A DNA stretch of 64,000 nt from JAPHTQ01 sp050295975 (GCA_050295975.1 JBNKQR010000003.1:20540-84539); one strand, 5' to 3'; counted from the stretch's first letter, positions 48,590 to 57,700 are shown. Notes: generated by a model from the letters alone, not told the origin. Numbers and translations: made by a program.

Positions 48590-50239
48590 ATGCTGAACAT
48601 GACAGACACCCATCGTCAGGGACGGCGACACAGCCTGCCGGAGGCACTGACCGAGCTGTTTATGCTTAGCGGAGGCGGTATGCTGGGCAAACGCCTGCGT
48701 CTACTGCTCATTGGTGTCGGCAACACCTTCGCCCTACTCGTGCTGAACCTCGCCCTGCTGCTCAATTTCCCCGAATACGAGAAACTCCTGCTGGTCAGCT
48801 TCGGCATCCTGATCGGCGGCGGTGTGGTGCAACTCGTCGCTATCACCATCGCCTTCCGCCGTTTTCTGCTCCACCCCAGTGAAGAGCTGAAAAGTTGGTC
48901 CAACGAGCTCCGCGAAGGCAACCTGACTATTCGCCTGCATCCTGATGAGATGGGTGAATTGAAGGAGGTGGCCAAGGATATCAACAATCTGCTCGACTAC
49001 CTGCAAAATCTCTCACGCCACATGGACGACGAGATCAAACGGCAGACCAAGCGCTTTGAGCAGAAGGCCAATTCGCTACAGGTACTTTACGACGTCGCTG
49101 CCAGCCTTAACGCCTCTCGCGACCTCAAGGACCTGCTGACCCGCTTTCTCCACACCATGCGCGACATCGTCAACGCCAAGGCAGGTACCGTCCGCCTGCT
49201 CAACGATACCGAGCAGATGGAGCTGGTGGCCAGTATCGGCCTGGATGATGAGGTGGTAGAACAGGAAAGACTGGTGCCAATCCAGCGTTGTCTCTGTGGT
49301 AACGCGGTCACTGGCGGTGAGGTGCTTTTCCAGCATGACCTGAGTCCCTGCAACCAGTGGCTGAATCGACCACTACTGGGTGAACCGGATCTGGAGATGA
49401 TCGCGGTACCGCTGCAATACCACGGAAAAAACCTGGGTGTCTACAACCTCTTTGTCGAACACGGCGACCTCGATGCACGCGATGAGGTGAAGGCGCTCTT
49501 CACCAGCATTGGTCGCCACTTGGGCATGGCGATCGAAAAGGCCCACCTGGACGAAGAATCAAAACGCCTTTCAATTATTAATGAACGCAACGCCCTCGCC
49601 CACGAACTCCACGACTCTCTGGCACAAACCCTTGCCAGCCTGCGCTTCCAGGCGAGCATGCTAGATGAGGCGGTGGACCGTCAGGGTGCCGATGTCACCC
49701 ACGAAGACATCCAGCAGATCAAGAGTGGCCTTGACGACGCCTACACCGAACTGCGTGAACTACTGGCCCACTTCCGTGCGCCGATCAACTCCCGCGGCCT
49801 GATGCCCGCGCTGGAGGACCTGATCAGTAACTTCCGTAAGCAGACCGGCATGCACGTATTACTACAGAAAGAGTGGGACTCTACACGCCTCCCCGCCAAC
49901 ATGGAGATGCAGGTACTGCGCATTATCCAGGAGGCACTGGCCAATGTACGTAAACACAGCAAAGCGCACACTGTGCGTGTGATGCTGCGCTGCGACAGCG
50001 AGGGGTATTACGATATCCTGGTCGAAGACGACGGTGTCGGTATGAGCATGCAACCTTTCAGTGGACACCCGGGCGAGCACCTTGGCCTGTCGATTATGGA
50101 TGAGCGTGCCCGCTTCCTCGGGGGCGAGTTGCGCATCGAGAGTGAACCGGGAGAGGGAACAAGGGTACAATTGGCGTTCAGCACTGTTGAAAACAGTGAC
50201 GGAAAACAAAAAACACAACAACATTTCGCCCTAATCTGA
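48590..50239 (+). CDS. NarX-type sensor histidine kinase with HAMP and GAF domains
   Basis: A 549-residue membrane kinase. Two close hydrophobic segments lie near residues 38-60 and 70-95 (LLLIGVGNTFALLVLNLALLL; LLVSFGILIGGGVVQLVAITI), with almost no periplasmic sensor between them. HAMP follows (FLLHPSEELKSWSNELREGNL), then a coiled coil, a GAF domain around 165-330, and the HisKA_3 dimer motif ERNALAHELHDSLAQTL with the phospho-His. The ATPase has EALANVRKHSKA and VEDDGVGM. ATG 48590 is preferred because the predicted promoter overlaps the longer GTG form. Its partner is the response regulator 9 bases downstream. Confidence 0.92.
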   Translation: MLNMTDTHRQGRRHSLPEALTELFMLSGGGMLGKRLRLLLIGVGNTFALLVLNLALLLNFPEYEKLLLVSFGILIGGGVVQLVAITIAFRRFLLHPSEELKSWSNELREGNLTIRLHPDEMGELKEVAKDINNLLDYLQNLSRHMDDEIKRQTKRFEQKANSLQVLYDVAASLNASRDLKDLLTRFLHTMRDIVNAKAGTVRLLNDTEQMELVASIGLDDEVVEQERLVPIQRCLCGNAVTGGEVLFQHDLSPCNQWLNRPLLGEPDLEMIAVPLQYHGKNLGVYNLFVEHGDLDARDEVKALFTSIGRHLGMAIEKAHLDEESKRLSIINERNALAHELHDSLAQTLASLRFQASMLDEAVDRQGADVTHEDIQQIKSGLDDAYTELRELLAHFRAPINSRGLMPALEDLISNFRKQTGMHVLLQKEWDSTRLPANMEMQVLRIIQEALANVRKHSKAHTVRVMLRCDSEGYYDILVEDDGVGMSMQPFSGHPGEHLGLSIMDERARFLGGELRIESEPGEGTRVQLAFSTVENSDGKQKTQQHFALI

Positions 50240-50248
50240 TTACAACAC

Positions 50249-50899
50249 ATGCGCGTATTACTGGTAGACGACCACACCCTGTTCCGTAGCGGCCTAGAAA
50301 CCCTGCTGGAACGTCACGACATCGAAGTGATCGCCACTGCCGGCAACGGTCGTGAAGGCTTCTTCAAGGCTCAGGAGCTGCAACCGGACGTGTTGCTGCT
50401 GGATATGCGAATGCCCGAGATGAGCGGCCTTGAGGTGCTCTCTGGTCTGCGTGCAGTTGGCTTCAAGAAACCGATTGTGATGCTGACCACCAGCAATGAA
50501 GAACAGGACCTGGTGAAGTGCCTGCGCAATGGCGCCAGTGGCTACCTGCTCAAGGATATGGAGCCGACGGAACTGGTAAACGCCCTGCGCGGCATTATGG
50601 AGGGTAAAACCATTGTTGCCCCGGAACTAACAGCGGTACTGGCCCGTGTAGTCATGGGCGACGGGGAACAGAATGAAGTCAAAGAGGTCAATCCCTTTGC
50701 TGATTTAACCCCTCGCGAACTGGAGATCCTCTGCCTGCTTGCGGAGGGTCAAAGCAATAAGGTGATCGCCCGTAATCTCGGTATCTCGGACGGCACCGTT
50801 AAACTCCACGTCAAGGCAATCCTGCGCAAACTGAATGTGCATTCGCGGGTTGAGGCCGCTGTAATGGCCGTGGAACAGAACTTCTGCAACAAGGAATAG
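50249..50899 (+). CDS. LuxR/NarL-type response regulator
   Basis: A 216-residue regulator. The receiver has LLVDDHTLFRSGLE, the phospho-acceptor Asp in LLLDMRMPEMSGLEVL, LTTSNEE and YLLKDM. The C-terminal LuxR HTH (FADLTPRELEILCLLAEGQ, NKVIARNLGISDGTVKLHVKAIL) binds DNA. It is directly downstream of the NarX-like kinase and is its cognate partner. Proximity to the dsr genes makes dsr control a possibility, but no target is shown. Confidence 0.94.
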   Translation: MRVLLVDDHTLFRSGLETLLERHDIEVIATAGNGREGFFKAQELQPDVLLLDMRMPEMSGLEVLSGLRAVGFKKPIVMLTTSNEEQDLVKCLRNGASGYLLKDMEPTELVNALRGIMEGKTIVAPELTAVLARVVMGDGEQNEVKEVNPFADLTPRELEILCLLAEGQSNKVIARNLGISDGTVKLHVKAILRKLNVHSRVEAAVMAVEQNFCNKE

Positions 50900-50902
50900 A
50901 AC

Positions 50903-51760
50903 GTGTCACTACTGCAAAACTGCCGTAACACCGTACTGTTTATCCTGCTCACTGCGGGTGTACAACCGGCCCTGGCCGAGATCGCCGATGTCCGTTGGTA
51001 TGACGTTGAGGTGATCCTCTTCGCCCAGAACAACCAGGAGTACCGTAACTCCGAAAGCTGGCCCATCGACTACACCCCGCCCGATTTGGAAAATGCGCGC
51101 GAACTGCTGCCACTGGAAAAGGAGAAGCGCGACCCGGCACGCCCCACCGCTTTCCGCCTGCTCTACCCGGATGAATTGCATCTTGATGCGGACGCAAAGC
51201 GCATCAACGCAGCCCAGGATCTGCAGCTACTGGGCCACTTTGGCTGGCGCCAACCCGGCCTGCCTCAACAGGGCGCATTGGCAGTACGTGTTGATCAACC
51301 CCTGTTTGATCGTATTCAGGCTATGAATGACGCAGCGCGACTGGAATCCGGTACAGCGGAACCTGTCGTGGAAGAGGAAACGATGACAGAAAAACCTAAG
51401 GTGGATGGAACACTGCGCCTGATCCTGTCACGCTATCTGCACATCGAAACCGATCTTCTGCTCAAGGAACCACTAGATGAGCAACCAATGAATAACGATG
51501 CGCAACAGGCCAATGTACTGCTATTCAGTGAGCCCGCAGTTGCCGCGCCAGACGCATCGGGCCAAACCGCACAACCGGACCTCTTCGCCCTGGCTGAAGA
51601 GAACGCTGCACAGGCACCCTACCGGGTCTACTTTATGCATCAGTCTCGGCGCATGCGCAGTAGTGAAACCCACTATCTGGATCATCCGGTCTTCGGTATG
51701 GTGATCAGAGTTGTGCCGTTCCAGCCACAGGTAGAAGAGCTCCCCGAAGCACCACAGTAA
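50903..51760 (+). CDS. csiV: CsiV-like exported protein
   Basis: A 285-residue protein with a signal peptide (NTVLFILLTAGVQPALA, cleavage near residue 25). The first mature stretch (RWYDVEVILFAQNNQEYRNSESWP) is the CsiV family signature, and FRLLYPDELHLDADAKRINA and GTLRLILSRYLHIETDLLL follow. CsiV proteins bind peptidoglycan and are linked to cell shape or muropeptide turnover. GTG 50903 lies 3 bases after the regulator stop. An intrinsic terminator follows. Confidence 0.8.
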   Translation: MSLLQNCRNTVLFILLTAGVQPALAEIADVRWYDVEVILFAQNNQEYRNSESWPIDYTPPDLENARELLPLEKEKRDPARPTAFRLLYPDELHLDADAKRINAAQDLQLLGHFGWRQPGLPQQGALAVRVDQPLFDRIQAMNDAARLESGTAEPVVEEETMTEKPKVDGTLRLILSRYLHIETDLLLKEPLDEQPMNNDAQQANVLLFSEPAVAAPDASGQTAQPDLFALAEENAAQAPYRVYFMHQSRRMRSSETHYLDHPVFGMVIRVVPFQPQVEELPEAPQ

Positions 51761-51788
51761 AAAAAAGCCCGCAGATGCGGGCTTTTTT
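51759..51788 (+). terminator. Bidirectional intrinsic terminator between csiV and the phosphorylase gene
   Basis: GCCCGC (51767-51772) and GCGGGC (51777-51782) with AGAT loop, six A before and six T after. It ends the + strand csiV unit and the - strand unit that stops at 51802. Confidence 0.92.
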
Positions 51789-51801
51789 GTTTCGCTTCGT
51801 T

Positions 51802-52545
51802 TTACGCAATCCGCGGCACAGCGTGCTCCAGCAGACGTCGGACCTCACTCATTCCAGTGATCAGATGTCGCTCGATCATCTCCATGGTGATCGCCTCGTC
51901 ACCCCTACCCGCTCCCATGTTCGCCACCACCGCAACACAGGCGTAGCAGAGCTCCAGTTCACGGGCCAGCGCCGCCTCTGGCATGCCGGTCATCCCCACC
52001 AGATCACAGCCATCTTTTTCCAGCTTATTGATCTCGGCGGAGGTCTCCAGGCGTGGTCCCTGTGTCGCCGCATAGGTCCCTTCACTGATCAGTTCTACAC
52101 CCGCCTCATTGCCACACATCAACAGAGTCTTACGCATCTCTTCGCAATAGGGCTCAGTGAAATCGATATGGGTAACGTGACTCAATCCCTCTTCAAAATA
52201 GGTGTTGGTACGTGACCAGGTGTAATCGATGATCTGGTCCGGTACAACCAGCTTACCCGGTGTCATGTCAGCACGAATTCCGCCTACTGCATTGATCGCA
52301 ATCACCTGCTCTGCGCCACTCTCTTTCAGGGCCCACAGATTGGCGCGGTAGTTCACCTTGTGCGGAGGGATGGTGTGTCCTGCACCATGCCGCGGCAGGA
52401 ACATTACCTCTCTGTCGGCCATCTCACCGAAGAGCAGTGGCGCAGACGGTTCACCGTAAGGGGTGTGCATCACTTCACGACGAATGATCTTCAGGTCCTT
52501 CAGAGATGTCAGACCGGTGCCGCCGATGATGGCCAGTTTTGCCAT
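51802..52545 (-). CDS. S-methyl-5'-thioinosine phosphorylase
   Basis: A 247-residue nucleoside phosphorylase of the MTA/MTI type: LAIIGGTGLTSLKDL, FLPRHGAGHTIPPHKVNYRANLWAL, INAVGGIRADMTPGKLVVPDQIID, EGTYAATQGPRLETSAEI, GMTGMPEAALARE. The enzyme splits methylthioinosine made in the methionine salvage/polyamine route, giving hypoxanthine. The neighbouring hpt gene recycles hypoxanthine, which supports this over MTA phosphorylase. Confidence 0.88.
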   Translation of the reverse strand: MAKLAIIGGTGLTSLKDLKIIRREVMHTPYGEPSAPLLFGEMADREVMFLPRHGAGHTIPPHKVNYRANLWALKESGAEQVIAINAVGGIRADMTPGKLVVPDQIIDYTWSRTNTYFEEGLSHVTHIDFTEPYCEEMRKTLLMCGNEAGVELISEGTYAATQGPRLETSAEINKLEKDGCDLVGMTGMPEAALARELELCYACVAVVANMGAGRGDEAITMEMIERHLITGMSEVRRLLEHAVPRIA

Positions 52546-52575
52546 ATTAAAACCCTCAAAAAGAAAAAATCACTT

Positions 52576-52640
52576 ACCGCAGAGGCGCAGAGTTCGCAAA
52601 GAAAAATGTTAGAAGCTCACTAGCTTTGCGTCTTTGCGGT
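52576..52640. repeat. Imperfect intergenic inverted repeat
   Basis: A 17-base arm at 52576-52592 (ACCGCAGAGGCGCAGAG) pairs with CTTTGCGTCTTTGCGGT at 52624-52640 with 3 mismatches. It resembles the small non-coding palindromes dispersed in many proteobacterial chromosomes and fills the gap between hpt and the phosphorylase gene. Confidence 0.6.
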
Positions 52641-52644
52641 GTTG

Positions 52645-53196
52645 TTAGCTACCTTTAACAGCATAGATACCCGGTGCGTTGCGCAGGTACTCTTTATAGT
52701 CCATGCCGTAACCGAAGACGTAACGGTCTTCCACTTCCAGTCCCACGTAGTCGGCCTCGATCCCGCAGTTACGCTCGTGCAGTTTTTGCACCAGCACAGC
52801 ACTCTTTACCGATGTGGCACCGGCGTTTTCACAGGCGAGGACGATCTCTTTCAGGGTCAGTCCCTCATCGAGGATATCGTCGACGATCAGTACGTGCCGT
52901 CCTGTCATTTCAAAACGTGGGGTCACCCGCCACTCCAGCTCTGTGCCGCTGGTGTCGCCGCGGTAACGACTGGCATGAAAGTAATCGAGCTGCAGTGGGA
53001 AATCGAGATGGGTAAGCAGGATACCCGCAGGAATCAATGCACCACTCATCACCACCAGTACTAGTGGGTTCTTGTCCCTGTATTCGACACTGATATTTGC
53101 CGCCATCGCTTCGATGGCCGCTTCGACCGCTGCGCGATCATATAGACAATCTGCCTCGCGGTAGACCTGTTCTATCTGTTCCGGGGTAACACTCAT
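52645..53196 (-). CDS. hpt: Hypoxanthine-guanine phosphoribosyltransferase
   Basis: A 183-residue type I PRTase: EYRDKNPLVLVVMSGALIPAG, DYFHASRYRGDTSGTELEW, the PRPP loop HVLIVDDILDEGLTLKEIV, and a C-terminal VEDRYVFGYGMDYKEYLRN. It converts hypoxanthine or guanine to IMP/GMP. It lies 11 bases downstream of nagZ's start on the same strand and precedes the methylthioinosine phosphorylase gene. Confidence 0.93.
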   Translation of the reverse strand: MSVTPEQIEQVYREADCLYDRAAVEAAIEAMAANISVEYRDKNPLVLVVMSGALIPAGILLTHLDFPLQLDYFHASRYRGDTSGTELEWRVTPRFEMTGRHVLIVDDILDEGLTLKEIVLACENAGATSVKSAVLVQKLHERNCGIEADYVGLEVEDRYVFGYGMDYKEYLRNAPGIYAVKGS

Positions 53197-53207
53197 CTAT
53201 CGCTTCC

Positions 53208-54254
53208 TCACAGATCGAGGCTAAGGGTGGGGTTCTCTTCCAGTTCCTGCATCGCACTGATTGCCTGCCGCCATGCTGGATCCTTATGTAATTCATCCAG
53301 CGTTACTGGATGGCGGCCATGCAGTCGGGCAAGACGTGCATGCAGTACCGGACTCTGTTTGTAGTCGAGATCATTAAGAATGATCCGTGCAGCCTCCGGG
53401 TTATTGCAGATCAGCACCATGTCACAACCGGCATTCAATGCCGCTTCGGCCCGTTGCACATAATCACCACCGACACTGGCCCCTTCCATATTGAGGTCGT
53501 CGCTGAAGATCACCCCCTGAAAACCGAGCCGCTTGCGCAGGATCTGCTGCAACCAGAAGTGTGAGAATCCGGCAGGTTTCTCATCCACTTCGGTGTAGAT
53601 CACATGGGCTGGCATCACTGCGGCCATTCCATTGGTGATCATCAATTCGTATGGCGCGACATCTTCCTCAAGGATATCTTCCAACGGACGTTCATCGTGG
53701 GGGATCGCCTCATGGGAGTCGGCCTCTATCGCGCCATGACCAGGAAAATGTTTACCGGTGGCGGCCATACCGGCACGCTGCATACCGTGCATGGTGGCGG
53801 CGGCGAGATCGGCAACAATTTGGGGACGACGGTGATAGGCGCGATCACCGATCACGGCGCTGACACCGTAGTCGAGATCCAGTACCGGAGCGAAGCTGAT
53901 ATCGACACCGATGGCGCGAAGTTCCGAGGCCATTACCCAGCCGCACTGCTCTGCCAGTTGGCGGGCGCGGCGACGGTCGTGCTCATAGATTTCACCGAAG
54001 CGACGCATCGCTGGAAGGCGGGTAAAGCCCTTACGAAAGCGCTGCACCCTTCCCCCCTCCTGATCCACCGCGATCAACAGTGGCGGTCTGCGCAGAGCGT
54101 GGATCTCTGCGATCAATGCGGCGACCTGCTCTGGGCTTTCGAAGTTTCGACTAAAGAGGATCACCCCACCAACTAGTGGGTGACAGAGTATCTCGCGCTC
54201 TTCCGCATCCAGTTGCGTGCCGCGCAGGTCAAGCATTACCGGTCCCAATGACAT
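53208..54254 (-). CDS. nagZ: Beta-N-acetylhexosaminidase NagZ
   Basis: A 348-residue cytoplasmic family 3 glycoside hydrolase used in murein recycling. Motifs: LIAVDQEGGRVQRFRKGFTRLP, FAPVLDLDYG, AATGKHFPGHGAIEADSHEA with the catalytic His loop, and VIFSDDLNMEGASVGG with the nucleophilic Asp. Length is typical. It overlaps no gene and sits one base from the L,D-transpeptidase-like gene. Confidence 0.95.
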   Translation of the reverse strand: MSLGPVMLDLRGTQLDAEEREILCHPLVGGVILFSRNFESPEQVAALIAEIHALRRPPLLIAVDQEGGRVQRFRKGFTRLPAMRRFGEIYEHDRRRARQLAEQCGWVMASELRAIGVDISFAPVLDLDYGVSAVIGDRAYHRRPQIVADLAAATMHGMQRAGMAATGKHFPGHGAIEADSHEAIPHDERPLEDILEEDVAPYELMITNGMAAVMPAHVIYTEVDEKPAGFSHFWLQQILRKRLGFQGVIFSDDLNMEGASVGGDYVQRAEAALNAGCDMVLICNNPEAARIILNDLDYKQSPVLHARLARLHGRHPVTLDELHKDPAWRQAISAMQELEENPTLSLDL

Positions 54255-54255
54255 G

Positions 54256-54768
54256 CTATGCAGTTCCTTTGAATGGTTCTTCTGTAATCAACACCGGGGT
54301 TCCCGGCTGCACCTGCTCAAACAGGGTAATGATATCGTTATTCCGCATCCGCACACAGCCGTGAGAACGTGGCATGCCCATCGGTTCACTGTCAGGGGTG
54401 CCGTGAATGTAGATATAGCGACGCATGCTATCGACCCTACCCAGGCGATTGCGCCCTTTTTCACAGCCGCTAAGCCAGAGGATACGGCTCAAAATCCAGT
54501 CATCCTTCTCTGTCTGCTGCGCCAGCTCTTCACTATAGATTTTACCGGTCGGACGACGACCAACAAACACAGTTCCAGCGGCGCTACCGGCACCGATCAT
54601 CGCCCTCACTATGTGCCTACCACGTGGAGTACGACCGCTGCCTTCTTCTTCACCGGCGCCATTGGCAGCAGTGGAGACAGGGGCATCGAAAATGACACGC
54701 CCCCCATCTAGCAGTAGCAGACGTTGTTCAGCGATGCTGATATGGATCGATCGCTGATTCACGTCCAA
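54256..54768 (-). CDS. L,D-transpeptidase (YkuD-like) without a signal peptide
   Basis: A 170-residue protein with the YkuD catalytic signature: YIYIHGTPDSEPMGMPRSHGCVRMRNNDI (His and Cys of the active site). The N-terminus is MDVNQRSIHISIAEQRLLLLDGG and has no signal peptide; the gene overlaps the CYTH gene by 10 bases, leaving no room for one. It may act on cytoplasmic muropeptides or be exported by another way. Neighbouring nagZ suggests murein recycling. Confidence 0.85.
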   Translation of the reverse strand: MDVNQRSIHISIAEQRLLLLDGGRVIFDAPVSTAANGAGEEEGSGRTPRGRHIVRAMIGAGSAAGTVFVGRRPTGKIYSEELAQQTEKDDWILSRILWLSGCEKGRNRLGRVDSMRRYIYIHGTPDSEPMGMPRSHGCVRMRNNDIITLFEQVQPGTPVLITEEPFKGTA

Positions 54769-55229
54769 TCCTTGTAGGGATGCTTCACCAGACAGACGTT
54801 GTAGTAACGGGTATCGCCACTCACCTCTTCACCTATCCAGGGCGGACGTGCAAAGGCTTCATCTTCTGCGGCCAGTTCCACCTCAGCCACTACCAGCCCA
54901 GCGTTGTCGCCGTCGAAAACATCGATCTCCCAGGTGTGTTCGCCGTAGGGGACCAGATACCGAGTCTTGCTGATCTGCGGCTGCTCACAGAGGGTATCAA
55001 GCAACTCCTCCGCCTCATCCAGCGGAATAGGGTATTCGAACTCCTGACGCTGGATACCGAGGGTTGCGCTTTTGATATTGATATTCGCTTTCTCACCTTC
55101 AATACGTACCCGCACCGAGGCACGCTCTGCGCCGATGAGATATCCCTGACGGAAACGGGTGCCGCTATCGGCAGCATCGCGCCAGCCTTCATCGCACAGC
55201 AGGAATTTGCGTTCGATTTCTATCGCCAT
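54759..55229 (-). CDS. CYTH domain protein (triphosphate tunnel metalloenzyme)
   Basis: A 156-residue CYTH protein: EIERKFLLCDEGWRDAADSGTRFRQGYL (the ExExK signature), VRVRIEGEKANINIKSA, EYPIPLDEAEELL, TRYLVPYGEHTWEIDVFDGDNAGLVVAEVELAAEDE. These enzymes act on inorganic triphosphate or related substrates in a metal-dependent tunnel. It is coupled with the L,D-transpeptidase gene by overlap. Confidence 0.92.
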   Translation of the reverse strand: MAIEIERKFLLCDEGWRDAADSGTRFRQGYLIGAERASVRVRIEGEKANINIKSATLGIQRQEFEYPIPLDEAEELLDTLCEQPQISKTRYLVPYGEHTWEIDVFDGDNAGLVVAEVELAAEDEAFARPPWIGEEVSGDTRYYNVCLVKHPYKDWT

Positions 55230-55247
55230 CCGCGCTGCTCTCTCCCG

Positions 55248-56579
55248 TTACTTTTTCACAAATAGTGCGATGGATTCTACATGTGCGGTATGCGGAAACA
55301 TATCCATCACGCCTGCCTTCGCCAGTGTGTAGCCGTATTCGTTGACCAGCAGCCCAGCATCCCGAGCCAGGGTGGCAGGGTTACAGGAGACATAGACGAT
55401 ACGCTTTACGCCGAGTTTGGCGATATGCGGGATCGCCTCCATCGCGCCGTCACGGGCCGGATCAAGCAGCACTTTATCGAAACCTTGCGACCACCAGGGT
55501 AGCTGCTCCACCTCTTTAGCCAGATCGGCAACGTGGAATTCCACGTTATCGATGCCATTTATTTCGGCATTCTCCCGCGCCCGTTGCACCAACAGCTCCA
55601 ACCCTTCGACACCGACCACCTCTTTTGCGCGGCGTGCCAGCGGTAGGGTGAAATTACCAACACCACAGAAGAGATCCAGCACCCGCTCATCGGCCTGCAC
55701 ATCAAGCAGTTCGATGGCATAGGGCACCATCTTACGATTGATATCGGTATTGACCTGAGTGAAACCGTTAGGAGTGAAATTAAAGTGGACATCAAATTCG
55801 GGCAGCGCATAACTCAGCTGTGTTTGCTCCGGCCAGAGTGGCGTGACGGTGTCTGGTCCTCCAGACTGAAGAAAGAAACGCAGGTCATGTTCTTTGGCGA
55901 AATTAATCAACTTGTCACTGTCCGCGTTACTCAGCGGCTTCATATTGCGAAACACCAGCGCGGTCTGAGTGTCGTCAACAGCCACTTCGAGTTGTGCGAT
56001 CTCACCTCTTGCCTCAAGCGAACCGACTAGCTGTTGCAGTGCTTCAAGATGTTCGCCCACACTGGGATGCAAAACCTCGCAGCGCTGCATATCGACAATA
56101 TAGGGTTTGCGCTTTTCACGAAAACCGATCAGGGCGCGCTCCTTTTTGTCCACGTAGCGTGCACCCATGCGCGCCTTACGTCGATAGCCCCATGAGGGGC
56201 CGGTGAGTGGAGGTAAGACTTCCACGGGGCTCACCTTGCCGATGCGCTCGAAGTTTTCCAGCAGTACCTCCTGCTTGGCAAGGATCTGCGCCTCCGCACT
56301 CATGTGCTGCATTGCGCAACCACCGCAGATACCGAATACCGCGCACTTCGGTTCTACCCGCTCGGGTGCTGCCTGGTGGATCTCCTGCGCGACACCCACA
56401 TCGTAGCTACGCTTTTTTTCCACGTAGAGGAAACTCACCTCTTCGCCTTTCAGTGCGCCTTCAATAAATACCGTCTTGCCGTCGATATGCGCGACACCGC
56501 GGCCATCGTGTGAGAGATCGTCAACAGTGACTCTCACAGGCTCGGTGGGCATTTGGGGGCGTTTACGTCGTCTTGCCAT
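55248..56579 (-). CDS. rlmD: 23S rRNA (uracil-1939-C5)-methyltransferase
   Basis: A 443-residue SAM enzyme. N-terminal TRAM domain (VRVTVDDLSHDGRGVAHIDGKTVF), an Fe-S motif with CAVFGICGGCAMQHMS, then methyltransferase motifs VLDLFCGVGNFTLPLARRAKEVVGVE, LLDPARDGAME and the catalytic region IVYVSCNPATLARDAGLL with the nucleophile Cys. Length fits RlmD. Same strand as the CYTH gene, 18 bases upstream of its start. Confidence 0.95.
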   Translation of the reverse strand: MARRRKRPQMPTEPVRVTVDDLSHDGRGVAHIDGKTVFIEGALKGEEVSFLYVEKKRSYDVGVAQEIHQAAPERVEPKCAVFGICGGCAMQHMSAEAQILAKQEVLLENFERIGKVSPVEVLPPLTGPSWGYRRKARMGARYVDKKERALIGFREKRKPYIVDMQRCEVLHPSVGEHLEALQQLVGSLEARGEIAQLEVAVDDTQTALVFRNMKPLSNADSDKLINFAKEHDLRFFLQSGGPDTVTPLWPEQTQLSYALPEFDVHFNFTPNGFTQVNTDINRKMVPYAIELLDVQADERVLDLFCGVGNFTLPLARRAKEVVGVEGLELLVQRARENAEINGIDNVEFHVADLAKEVEQLPWWSQGFDKVLLDPARDGAMEAIPHIAKLGVKRIVYVSCNPATLARDAGLLVNEYGYTLAKAGVMDMFPHTAHVESIALFVKK

Positions 56580-56599
56580 ATTTAAACTCTAAAAGCGGA

Positions 56600-56668
56600 A
56601 CCACGAAGAGCACGAAGGACGCGAAGAATGATGATCATACGCTTCGTGAACTTAATGTGCTTCGTGGT
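56600..56668. repeat. Intergenic palindromic repeat (CACGAAG / CTTCGTG type)
   Basis: ACCACGAAG at 56600-56608 and CACGAAG at 56611-56617 are answered by CTTCGTG at 56642-56648 and CTTCGTGGT at 56660-56668. This nested inverted arrangement resembles dispersed intergenic palindromes known from many bacteria. It separates rlmD from cysM. Confidence 0.6.
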
Positions 56669-56678
56669 GAAAATGTTG

Positions 56679-57572
56679 TTATTCAGCGGGAAATACGCCG
56701 GTGGAAAGATAGCGATCGCCGCGATCGCAGATGATGGTAACGAGCACCGCGTTCTCCACCTCTTTTGCGAGCTGTAACGTGGCAGCAACCGCACCACCAG
56801 ATGAGATACCACAGAAGATCCCCTCTTCTGCTGCTAGGCGCCGGGTAATGGTTTCTGCGGACTCCTGGTCAACGTCGATGGTGCGATCAACACGACTAGC
56901 GTCGAAGATGGTCGGCAGGTACTCCTTGGGCCAACGACGGATGCCGGGGATAGCGGCACCCTCGGCAGGCTGCACACCGACTATCTGTATCGCAGGGTTT
57001 ACCTCTTTTAAATAGCGTGAGGTCCCCATGATGGTTCCGGTAGTCCCCATGGCGCTGACGAAGTGGGTAACCCTGTGCTCGGTATCGCGCCAGATCTCAG
57101 GACCGGTAGATTCATAGTGGGCAAGCGGATTGTCCTGATTGCCAAACTGATCCAGCACCTTACCCTTGCCTTCTGCCTCCATCTGCTTGGCAAGATCGCG
57201 TGCCCCCTCCATGCCCTGCTCTCGAGTCACAATCACCAACTCAGCACCGTAGGCGCGCATTGAGGCACGGCGTTCCATGCTCATGTTCTCAGGCATAATC
57301 AAAACCATTTTGTAACCCTTAATCGCCGCAGCCATAGCCAGAGCAATTCCGGTGTTACCGGAGGTAGCCTCTATCAGGGTGTCACCGGGTTTGATGTCAC
57401 CACGCTTCTCCGCTTGCTGGATCATCGACATGGCGGGACGGTCTTTCACAGACCCAGCAGGGTTATTACCCTCCAGCTTTACAAGAATGGTATTACCGTT
57501 CTCGCCGATAAGACGCTGCAGCCGCACCAGTGGAGTATTACCGATAAATGATTCAATTGTGGGGAAGGTCAT
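56679..57572 (-). CDS. cysM: Cysteine synthase B (O-acetylserine sulfhydrylase)
   Basis: A 297-residue PLP enzyme: FIGNTPLVRLQRL, ILVKLEGNNPAGSVKDRPAMSM with the Schiff-base Lys, LIEATSGNTGIALAMAAAI, VSAMGTTGTIMGTSRYLKE, GISSGGAVAATLQLA. The length and the KDR(P) region point to CysM rather than CysK. ATG 57572 is chosen at the family start (MTFPTIESFIG). It makes cysteine from O-acetylserine and sulfide or thiosulfate. A palindromic repeat separates it from rlmD. Confidence 0.93.
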   Translation of the reverse strand: MTFPTIESFIGNTPLVRLQRLIGENGNTILVKLEGNNPAGSVKDRPAMSMIQQAEKRGDIKPGDTLIEATSGNTGIALAMAAAIKGYKMVLIMPENMSMERRASMRAYGAELVIVTREQGMEGARDLAKQMEAEGKGKVLDQFGNQDNPLAHYESTGPEIWRDTEHRVTHFVSAMGTTGTIMGTSRYLKEVNPAIQIVGVQPAEGAAIPGIRRWPKEYLPTIFDASRVDRTIDVDQESAETITRRLAAEEGIFCGISSGGAVAATLQLAKEVENAVLVTIICDRGDRYLSTGVFPAE

Positions 57573-57700
57573 GGATCCGCCTTTCGTGAGATTTATCAAA
57601 GGTTTTACACAAGGATTATAAACATGCTTGAATCCAATGACGATTACTATTAGATTCTCCCGTATAAGTACTCTAAAAAATACTCATAGAGGATTCAGGG

